64,000 nucleotides of DNA, from contig JAAALK010000080.1 of the NCBI GenBank assembly GCA_019279435.1, forward strand, positions 34,801,337 through 34,865,336, in the 5' to 3' direction. The stretch's first letter is position 1. Every line of letters begins with the position of its first letter. Below the pieces are notes generated by a model. The model was not told where the DNA came from and did no database searches. It saw only the letters and a program-made list of their open reading frames with translations. A program made the position numbers and the translations under genes. Below, one piece after another: positions 55,131 to 64,000 of the stretch. This DNA is from Zizania palustris. Taxonomy: Eukaryota; Streptophyta; Magnoliopsida; Poales; Poaceae.

Positions 55131-57004
55131 TGAGGGTTTTTTTCTGTGATTTCTGTGAGATTTTGAAGGATCTGATCATCCATTTCTATGTGTTCATCCT
55201 TGAAAATTTATTTTATATGATATGTGCTTTTTATCCATGAATTCATACTATTCATCGTATTAGAACTGTGATAAAAGCTATCAGAAGTTTTCAATCAAAT
55301 TCAGGTATCTCACACTTGTTTATAGTTTCTGTTCAGAAGTTTTTGTGAGCAGAAATTTTTGTCAGCATAGTTTTGTTCTAATGATTCTGATCATCTTGAG
55401 TTGCATGTATGCTAGTCTGAATTAATGTTTATGAGCTGTCTAAGTGTTTATCCAAGGATCTGAGTAGTTCTTTGAATCAGATTAAAGTTGATCTGCTGAC
55501 TTTGTGCTAAATAGGTTGTTACATGTGTTTAGCTCTGAATTTCTTTGTTTGTCTGTTTGATGAACTCAAACAGTGATTGAGTAGTTTCACTAGTTTGGTT
55601 TCATTTCAATCTTTACATCTATTTTTTGTTTTCACTAGTAAAGTTCTTCAAATCAATTAAGTCTATATTATGTTCATTTGACTTCTTTTTCTAGTTCAGT
55701 GGTGCTTCAGGATCACTAAAGAATAGTTTTCTGAGAAATTGAGTAGCACGGTTCTATCTTTTCTGATTTCTGTAGTTGCTTTTCATAATATATTCAACAT
55801 GGTTCTTTAATTCAGTTTTAGTAATTAGTTTCAAACTGAAATCTGTGTTTAAGCAAGTCTAACTTTCAGTTGTTTTGTCTGATTTAAATACTTGTTTAAT
55901 ATTTGTGCCAAGGATCTACTTCATTAAGTTTGAATGCTTGGTACAAGTTCAGTAAGTCCATATTCAGTATTTGGAACTTGTTTAAACTCTGTTATTCCTC
56001 TAGTATGGTTTGATGTGCTGTTATTGAGGTTTGGACTTTAGCACTCAAAAAGTACCATTTCAAAGTTGTTGATAAGTTTTCTGTTTTCAGTTCTGAACTG
56101 TATGAATTGTTTCCTAGTTCTGTACTGAATGTTTGAACTATTCTGAAAACCATACTTGATCTGATACACAATTTGATGAATTCAGAATTGAGTTTGTGAT
56201 CTATTGAATGCCATGTTGAGATATTACTTGTTTTCAAAATTTATTTCAAATCCAGTAAAATGTTTAAACCTGAATTCTGTGTCCAAGTAAACTAGACTGA
56301 TTTGGCTTCCTGTTTTGAAATTCAATATTCAGAATTGATTCCTTGTGCTCTGAAAATTATGTGTATCATCTAGTGTGTACCATCTATCATATCTTGCTGG
56401 GAGTTTTGTTTCTGAATTTTTTTTTCTGAAGTGATCTGTAATCAGTAAATAGAGCACAAGAACTAGACTTCCCCATAAACCCAATTTAGGACTTTAGGTG
56501 ATAGCCTGATATGTGATATATAGATACATGTAATTTTTGTGACATCAAAGAACAATCAGCAATATATTTATGTGACATCCTTTATTTTTTTCTCCTGATA
56601 TATTGCATTGCATTTGTCTTGCAGGCTACAACTGGTCCTGAAAGATTCAGGAGTTTGATTCCAAGCTATATTAGAGACTATTTAGTTGCTAAATGTATTT
56701 TTCTAGCATTGTATTTTCTTAAGTTTTATTATGTCTATCTGTCAAGGATTCAGGAACATGTATTTATTTCAGAAGTTTGAGTTTGATTTTTCAGTTTTCA
56801 AAATACACTTGTCATTTGTTGGGTTATCTTGAACAGTTAGAAGTTTTGACTTATTTCTTGTAACACTTGTCATTTGTTACATTTGAATTTGATATATATA
56901 TATATATACTTGTTGCTATTGTTGTGGTACATGAATATATAACTGCTATTGTTGTAATTTGCTGGAATGTATAGAAAAAGCAAAAAAAAAAGAAAAAAAC
57001 TTAA
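55131..57004. other. Internal noncoding part of the CACTA element
   Basis: AT-rich and without coding sequence. It may be an intron of a transcript, given the GC-rich leader before it and TTGCAGGCTACAAC near 56621. A (TA)n tract lies near 56892-56908 and an A-rich tract near 56980. Confidence 0.4.
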
Positions 57005-57235
57005 TTTTCGTCGGCCAAAAATCAGCCGACGGAAGTTAAGTTGATTAACTTCCGTCGGCCATACTTAGCCGACGGAAGTTAGCTAACTTTCGTCGGTGGC
57101 CGACGGAAGTTAGCTAACTTCCGTCTACCCGCTTCCGTCGGCCAAAGCCGACGGAAGTTAGCCTTTTGCCGACGAAAGTTAGCTTCTTCCGTCGGGAAAG
57201 GGCTAACTTCCGTCGGCTTTGGCCGACGGAAGTTG
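57005..57235. repeat. Right subterminal repeat array of the CACTA element
   Basis: About ten copies of CCGACGGAAGTTA or its inverse; denser than on the left. Confidence 0.8.
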
Positions 57236-57252
57236 TCTGGATTGTTGTAGTG

Positions 57253-59110
57253 TACACAAGATATAGCTAAAATCAGTACACAAACTGTACTCAGATTTCA
57301 GAATATAATTTGTTCTGGATAGGAATCACTAAATATGAAAACAGTCTTCAGAGAGTAAAGTTTGTCTGAAACTTTTGCATTCAAACTTTATCTACCAGTT
57401 TCAGCTAGTTGAATCAATTCAACACATCAAGATCCAATTGCTTTCAAAATATAGGGCATTTAAATTCAATATCCAGCTTCAGCAGATTCAAGGAATATTT
57501 AATTGAAAAGGCTGATTCAACTTGAATGATATACAAAAATATAAATCAAGCTAAGAATATATATGCTTCAGACAGCAGTAGATCAAAACAGTGCTTCAGC
57601 AAATCAAGAAAATCACTCCTGAGACAATCTGGATAACAATTCACAATTGCACTCAATTCACTCGGTAGAGGTGTTAAACCAGAAAATGTACTGCTCTTCC
57701 TATAGATAAAACACCATGAAGAACATCTTGAAACTTACTGCAATCTTCAAAAATGGAATATTCATAACATCCTCAACAAAAGATGTATAAACTTCTCATA
57801 TTAGTTCTATAGTGAAAAACACTAGAAATTGCAACACAAAACTCAATCTAGATAAAACATACCTCTGCAGAGCCACTGTTCTGTTTCCCAGATTTGAAAC
57901 AGTATAGTTTTCAAAAAACTCAATCTCAGATTCTTGGTACAAAAATTTGATCCATACTCATACTCATTAAACTGGACAAGAACTCAATTTCACATTCAGA
58001 GACAATCAATATTGAGGATCACAAGTTCAACAAATACACTCAAATCTAAATCATGAGAATCACAATATGCTGTTAACATTTCTGCACACACAAAACTTCT
58101 AATTTCCTTTTAAAACAAGTATGAGTTCAATAATCAACAACACTCAGCATATTAATTAAAGGATCAGAATGTATATTTAAAGATGGATGATAAGATCCTA
58201 TAGAAGATTTCACAAACAACATGGAATCAAAAATATCAAAACAGATTTGTGAACAGGACCCTTGTGAACATCTTCAGAATTTAATTTGCTAGATTCAATC
58301 AAAACACATCAATCAGTCCAAATCCAGGAATTAAATGTCTTCAAGTGGGTTCAGAACCCAAATTAGGAACTAATATAACTTCAGTATATCCACAAATATG
58401 AATCAGCAATTTTCTCAAACACCTTAAGGGGGTTCAGTTCTAAATAGAAAAAAACAATTCTACTCTAAATCAGACATAGATATACCACTTGGGATCATCA
58501 AAAGAATTACACAGACTCACAGAACCTTGATACAAATTTAGAAAATGGAACATTCAAACATGCAAAACAAAATATGTATAAGCATCCACATCAAGTTCTG
58601 CAGAAAAAACACAAGAAAACAAGCTCTCAAAAGTGCATCCAGAAGAGAAATACCTCATGCACCAGTGCAATGTTCATCGCTGTAGCAATTCCTGTCGATA
58701 ATACTGTATCTGATCCGAAAACTCCACCCAACACTGTATCGCATCACATACTGTTCAAAGCAGCATATTTCTCTCCAAATTTTGATTAGAATGGCTGTCC
58801 CAAAAAGTTGTTTAGCTACAGGACATCCAAGAGGATAATATCCCCACAGCCAACCACTTCTAGAAGCTACTTTCTACACAAAAACCCTTAGTAATTTCAG
58901 AAATATCAATTCTGAAAATTACCCTTTAAACCTAAAGTAAAAATTACAAAATGACTCCTCTTTTAATATATTTTCAGAGCAGAACCACTCTAAAAATACA
59001 CTAAAAGAATACACTATGAAACTGAAAAATTTAAACTAACACTATACACCTATTTATTGAATTAAACAAACACATTGAAAGTTTCGACGGTTTTCAGTAA
59101 AAACCGACAA
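57253..59110. other. AT-rich noncoding sequence, right of CACTA element
   Basis: Continuation of 53517-54360 in composition. It has no family motif, and the small frame at 58574-58789 shows none. The right border near 59090-59110 is marked only by a change to GC-richer sequence. Confidence 0.35.
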
Positions 59111-59155
59111 AGCCTCTCATCTTTTGTCTTCAACGCGTACGCCTGAGATCGCTTT

Positions 59156-59650
59156 TTGATTCCAACTAGTATCCTTGACCATCCGGCTCTTGACTCCCTG
59201 TCTCACCCTGGTCACCCACCACCTGCAGTCGACAAAGTATCTCCTCCGGTACACATAAGACAACTCCACGCAAACCGTCCATCCGTTCTTGCTCGATCTT
59301 TTCGTGCACTCTTGAGATCTTCTCCAACTTCGCCCAGCCTCCCTGATCCTCCGGCATCAAGCTCCCCGCTTGACCCTCGATCACCCGCCGTCGACAATTG
59401 ATCAACATCTCCTCCCTGCACATACAAGACAATCCAAGACACGAACACGGCGCACCACCGAATACCTTGGCAACCAATCAACCTTTTTACATCGAGCCCT
59501 CGATGCACTCAAACCACTCTCAACCACTCAAATGCTTATCCTTGTCAATCACTCATCATCCTGACCGAAATCACCCTTGGTTTCACAACTCAAAACAGTG
59601 GCAGTTGGTGCTGTCAGTTCTAGACAGCCTATGCAACTTCTATTGATGCT
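59156..59650. repeat. Repeat fragment related to 51900-52280
   Basis: CTTCGCCCAGCCTCCCTGATCCTC and CTTGTCAATCACTCATC parallel the other copy. CCxxCCGTCGACAA words repeat internally. Frames on both strands show no motif. Confidence 0.45.
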
Positions 59651-59984
59651 TTTGGCGGATGGAGTGAGGGCAACTATTTATTTTTTGCTTCATCCTCTTT
59701 GTGCAATTTGAAGTTCTTCTAATAGTTCTAGGAATCGTACTGGCACAATTGATGGAAAAAGCACTTTGGGTCACGACGCTTCGAATTTTGAAACCGTCCG
59801 GGAGAAGCCGAGGGTTATAAATAATTTCCTCAGTGCATCTTGATGTTTTACCCTTATCATCATGTCTTATTCCTTATTCGATCTCCTGGCACCTCGCAAG
59901 AGCTCTCGACATTGCAACTGTGTGGTTTGCTATCACAAAGCTTGGTGATTATTTAACCTTAAGCCTTTGGCGGGCGCCTCCAAT

Positions 59985-60990
59985 GTTTTGATGGCGGGGA
60001 GCTTTTCTCAGAGGTCGGCCAACCAGGTGAAGGAGTTTCGACCATCGACGGTGGGATAAGAGGTGGTGTTGGCAATGAAGAGCCATAAGGATATCCCGCC
60101 GAAGATTCTATCTTCGTGGCGTGTAACCGATGGCGAGTTGTTTTCTTCCCCTGATACCCATGAGATTGTGGTCTTTGATTCCTTCTTCTCTCATGGTTTT
60201 CGGGTTGCCGACGCATCCCTTTCTTCATGGTGTTCTCCACCATTACGACATTTCACTTTGCAATCTGAATCCCAATTCCATTCTTCACCTTGCCATATTC
60301 ATCCACAAGTGTGAGGCATTTTTGGGATTGAGCCCCATTTCAATCTTTTTCTCCATTTCTTCTATTTGCGGTCTCTTGGCAACAAGGTGGTTGGTGGTTA
60401 CGGGCTTTAGCTTCATGATGGGAAAACAATTGAGTATATCTCTATGCCGCTTCCTTCTTCTAATAAGGGGTTGCACTCGGGTTGGTTTTATGTGGCCAAC
60501 CACGAGCCATCTCTTTCTCCAGAGATTGATCAAGTGCCGAAGACGATGCTCACTTGGTAAGTTGTATGGTGAGCTGAGGAGGATGGATGGCGAGCTGAGG
60601 CAGTTGGAGAAGGAGAACAGTGTTCTTCGTGAGCAGCTCGAGCTCCAATTGCTTGGTAAATTTTCTGCTTCCTTAGTATTTTGACGGCAAGGTACTAAGC
60701 ATAGATTGCCTTTGTCTTTTATAGAATTGTCGGTGTTTGGAGAGTGTCTTGAAGCTGTCGCCAATTAGGTACACCAGTCGGCCGATGAGGCCATAGCTGA
60801 ATGGAATGCGGCTTTAGGCCGAGTTGGAGAAGATGAAGATGCATCTCACTGAGTGAGAGTCTTTCGCTCAGTAATGTCTCGGTGAGTACAAAAGTATGAA
60901 CTTCTTTCAGAAGCTTCTTTCTTTCTAGCGAATTCTATCAATATATGCTTTGAAAACTTGCTTTGCTTTGTAGAACTTCATCGTTATAAG
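59985..60990 (+). pseudogene. Decayed 'putative gypsy type transposon' gene (relative of E's antisense gene)
   Basis: Three phases together spell the family's conserved block. KILSSWRVTDGELF and THEIVVFDSFFSHGF appear at 60063-60210. After a frameshift come GLPTHPFLHGVLHHY, SLCNLNPNSILHLAIFIHK and CEAFLG (60205-60320). After another shift come YVANHEPSLSP-type residues up to about 60540. GTAAGT at 60557 and acceptors such as TTTTATAG (60719-60726) and CTTTGTAG (60967-60974) suggest introns. A short coiled coil (LRQLEKENSVLREQLELQLL) follows. The role of this family is unknown; it is carried by gypsy elements in grasses. This copy is clearly broken. Confidence 0.65.
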
Positions 60991-62151
60991 GAGATACAAA
61001 AAACCAGTCGAAAAAAAAAACTCTTAAGCAATCAGAAATCAATCAAATCAACTCAGCTAGAGCAGATTGTGGATACAGAGCAAACGATTTTCATAATCCA
61101 AAATGAACTTAAGAGCCAAAAAGGCAACTATTTGAGCATTCAGGATACAGAGTGGGAAGACCGCAACCAATCCAAAAAAAGAAAACGCTTAAGAGCCAAA
61201 AATGTAACTATTAAGCTTTCGGGAATAGAGGATCAAGACCACAACCGATCCAAAAGAAATGCTTAAGGGTAGTGAAAATTGAATTTGAATGATGTACCAA
61301 ATTCTTGCGAGAATTAAAGACTTGGCTGGGCATAGCAGGCGTTGGGGATATCAAATCCTGTAATTTTTGGTGAGTGAAGTCTGGTGGAGTAAATCCTGAT
61401 GAAGTCTTTTATGGAGCTAAAATGTTAGGCACGCCAAACGTCGTATCATCCATGCCATATTTTTAGGCGACACGACAAGTCGTGTTGACTGTGTATACAT
61501 GGAAGTTGATATTGACTGGCGCAATATGGAGCCTGACGGGGCGATTCGCGGTGCACCATTTATGGAGTTTCATCATAAATGGGAGAGTGATGACTTGTTT
61601 CCAATCTCCCCGCTTCATCCTATAAATAGGCGCCTTTGGCATCAGTTTCTCCAACATTTAGGCGTAAAGCACTTCTTATGATGTCTTGGTATGAAGGCTT
61701 CACGGTAGGCTACTAGGAGCACCCAGACTTCTAGTGAGTGCCATCAGGTATTTTGTATATTCTTTCATGCTACTTGTTAATGAAGTGTTTGATAACTTCT
61801 TCTGCAGGATCATCCGGAGAATGTGTTTGCAAACCAATTGGAGTCATGTTGGAAATACTCAAAGGAGAGTAGAGGCATTAGCAATGGCATTTGGCGATGG
61901 GATTGTGAGCCCATGTGGCGACCTTATGGCGGTTCTCTGACCGCTACCTAGGCCTAGCGAGCCCGTGCAGTAATCTTACGTTGGTGTTCCAGAGTAGGCT
62001 ACCATCTCCATGGTACCCCCAACCTTGTTAGGTTGGAGCGGCACCGTGGGATAATCTAGAGAGGGAAGCCCTCTTGAGCAGATAAAATGTTCGGCTTTCA
62101 TCTTCTCTTGCTTATCTGGCCGCCTCTCTCACATGAGCCCGACGAGGTCGT
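60991..62151. other. Unresolved repeat-like interval
   Basis: No protein supported. CTATAAATAGGCGCC at about 61620 looks like an LTR TATA box on the plus strand, but no LTR ends were matched. A TGATACC-free, moderately GC region follows. The frame at 61499-61681 shows no known motif. Confidence 0.35.
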
Positions 62152-62490
62152 TCAGTAGCTTGTCGGTTTGGTGGCGTTGTCCAGTCCTATGTCACAGTGC
62201 CTTTGTGACATGGTGGTCGGTGAAGAAGACCATCCTTCCTTAGGGAGTGTCCTAATGGAAGGTACGTCTTTGGCACAGCGGTTGATCTCGACTCTTATTA
62301 CCAAGATCGACCCGACCCTGGAGCTAATGGCGTCGTAGTCGTCGAAGGCATCCGTGAGGCAGCGCTCATCGGTGGTCTGGGCGACATTGTCGGAGATGCG
62401 CATATTGTGCAGTGAGTCGGGAGCGTGTGTTGAAAAATATGCTAAAAATATTTTTTCACACGGCTTCGCCGACTTGTGGGGCTTCAGCAC
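62152..62490 (-). pseudogene. Element I gag N-terminal fragment
   Basis: A minus-strand frame lies just inside the LTR edge at 62515, in the position where A and B start gag. It contains MRISDNVAQTTDERCLTD and is acidic at first, then basic. It is not clearly alignable to A or B gag, so identity rests on position. It is truncated at about 62152. Confidence 0.4.
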
Positions 62491-62514
62491 ACTCGGGAGT
62501 GCTCTGGCACCACA

Positions 62515-62955
62515 TGTTAAAACTAAAACGCTTCAACACACTAACACCGATCCGATGATCCAAAAGCGCAGTGGATACTTAGAGATAACCCCTAAGCGTA
62601 ACACAGTGCCGACGTCGCGTTCCGATGACCCTTGATAGTGACAAGGGAGGGTGAAGTCGCCAGGCAATTAAATAATGTAAAAGTATTATCCAATTAACTG
62701 AAAAGGGAAAAGACGATCAACCGACCAAATTAGGGTCAGTTGAAATGAAGTAACAGGGGCGGTCAGACTAGCCTACAGGGGCTAGTCAGACTGAGTAGAA
62801 TGCTATGGTCAGACCATGCAGTCAGAGGAGGGCGCACCGGAGCCTGACTACACACAGCCGGTCGGACCGACCGTGTGCCATCGGTCGGACCGGCGTGTGC
62901 CGGCGATAAGATTATGGCTTGGCAAAACCCAGTCAGACTGGCCTGTCAACGTTGG
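62515..62955 (-). repeat. Element I LTR fragment (A/B-related)
   Basis: Starts TGTTAAAACTAAAACG on the plus strand. GATCCAAAAG, GGATACTTAG, GACGTCGCGTTC and GAAGTCGCCAGG follow in the same order as in A's LTR from 15148. It is cut at 62955 by element H. Confidence 0.75.
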
Positions 62956-64000
62956 TGTTGATAACAAAAAATGGCATTAATGGTTGAAATTGTCAAAATA
63001 TCAAATTTAGTAATTTTGGGCCAAAAATATACAAGTCCTGGTACAGGCCGAAGCCCTAAAGTGATGGAGGCCCACCTGCATGGGGCCTCGGGGGCCTTTT
63101 AGCAGTCTTCTTTGTAGGACTAGCTTCAGACCGAAGGCCCTTCAGCGGCCTGCTTCACCGAAGCTTCAGCCCAAGAAGCACCCTTCGGCGGGCCTACCAA
63201 AGTCCCACCTCTGATAGGCTTCGGATATGGAGACTGATATAGATTCAGGTTATTTTTTATCTCTAATCTTGATTAGGCCAAATCTTATCAAATTAGAATT
63301 AGAGATAAGAAGACTAGCCCCTACAAAAAAGGGGTGAGGTCGCTCCATAGGACCCCCAACAACACAGATCAACTCTTCAAACCCTAGTTTGAACCGTACC
63401 TTTATTTTCTTTACCTTTCTGCATTAGATTAGTACACCTTCATGGGTTTAGGTTTGAAGCCCTCCATTGTCCACACCGTAATAGTGGTAAGCCTTGTTGG
63501 TTCACCTATGATTCATCCGTTAATCTACGTAACATATTGCTATCACCTTATTGGCTCGCTTGTGAACCATCTGTTAATCTACGTAATAGATTGCTACATT
63601 TGTTTTGTAGACTGCAACACTTAGTAATTCGGTCTCTAGGCCAAATTGGCACTTGATCTTCGTTTTTCTGCAGGTTTCACGTTCAGAGCCCCCTTGACCA
63701 ATGGTTTCCGGAGCTAGGAAGCTAGTTTCGGAGGCTTCCAGAGCACCCTTCAACGGGTCATCGCTTCGTCTGTTCGTGCTGAATTCGTCATGCTATTGTC
63801 AGTCTGGTCAAGTTCCGCGCACCGGAGTTACTTTGCATTGGAGTTTCTTCATGCTGGAGCCACGCTAGAACACTCCGCATCGGACTTCGATGCGCAAGCA
63901 CTCTGCATTGGACTTCATCGTGCCGTCATCCCACGTTGGACTTTGTCGTGTTAGAGGCTTCGCATCGAACACTGTCGTTCGGAGGTGATTTCACGCCGCA
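62956..64000 (+). repeat. Element H LTR (A/B-related), truncated by window end
   Basis: Starts TGTTGATAACAAAAAATGGC, parallel to B at 31938. It has the CCGAAGCC-rich U3, a degraded TATA region (CCCCTACAAAAAAGG near 63320) and two hairpin units (63493-63600). Whether it is a 5', 3' or solo LTR cannot be told. Confidence 0.85.

Larger units (their letters stand above)
54361..57252. mobile_element. Complete non-autonomous CACTA element
   Basis: It begins CACTACAAGAAAA and ends TTGTTGTAGTG, with TAC duplicated on both sides (54358-54360, 57253-57255). Subterminal arrays of ACTTCCGTCGG and CCGACGGAAGT fill 54385-54550 and 57005-57235. The 2892-bp element has no transposase. Inside are a GC-rich tandem block and about 1.8 kb of AT-rich sequence ending in an acceptor-like TTGCAG at about 56621-56626. 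Confidence 0.92.

Noticed and set aside
54482..55183. Pro/Ala-rich plus-strand and Gly/Arg-rich minus-strand proteins
   Set aside because: Generated by the GC-rich repeat whose 149-bp period shifts frame each time; no constraint visible.
58574..58789. 71-residue frame
   Set aside because: Isolated in AT-rich repeat sequence, no motif or gene structure.

Overview
This is a gene-poor stretch of a plant nuclear genome, almost certainly a grass. The evidence is nested Ty3/gypsy Tat-type and Ty1/copia LTR retrotransposons, CACTA elements with grass-style subterminal repeats, a Tourist-like MITE, and one intact CYP76M-like cytochrome P450 with a single phase-0 intron. Species cannot be named from the sequence. 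No tRNA, rRNA, CRISPR or prokaryotic features were seen. All identity statements are by eye.

Layout. Bases 1-45456 are one nest of LTR retrotransposons. The outermost layer is D, an old, internally deleted copia-like element on the minus strand (LTR remnants 16447-16933 and 45041-45456). C (Tat-type gypsy, plus, 17368-44979) lies inside D. C's left LTR is split by copia element F (17621-28545, target duplication ACCTC). C's coding region is broken at about 31655 by a foreign segment G, and G is split by B (Tat-type gypsy, plus, 31938-42357, target duplication GACAC). On the left, D adjoins A, a minus-strand relative of B (1-16446, running off the window). A is split by E (884-12093, minus strand, target duplication CCTGG).

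E carries the most unusual content. Besides the usual gag-pol it has, on the opposite strand between pol and the 3' LTR, a spliced gene-like unit (about 1730-5258). It has at least four GT-AG introns, a domain like the 'putative gypsy type transposon' family and a coiled-coil tail. A second, more decayed relative lies at about 59985-60990.

The single host gene, the CYP76M-like P450 (46028-48833, plus), starts only 571 bp from the edge of the nest. Its upstream region carries a tandem duplication of about 100 bp, and its intron carries a Tourist-like MITE with TTA target duplications.

Downstream lie a (TA)n-flanked Micron-like insertion (49014-49221), a truncated CACTA element (from 50194), assorted repeat fragments, and a complete non-autonomous CACTA element (54361-57252, target duplication TAC) with a GC-rich block of 149-bp higher-order repeats. 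After these come the decayed gypsy-type gene, a minus-strand gag/LTR fragment (I), and the start of another LTR (H, from 62956) of the A/B family. Nearly all transposon genes are broken by stops, frameshifts or catalytic substitutions. The P450 reads open throughout.
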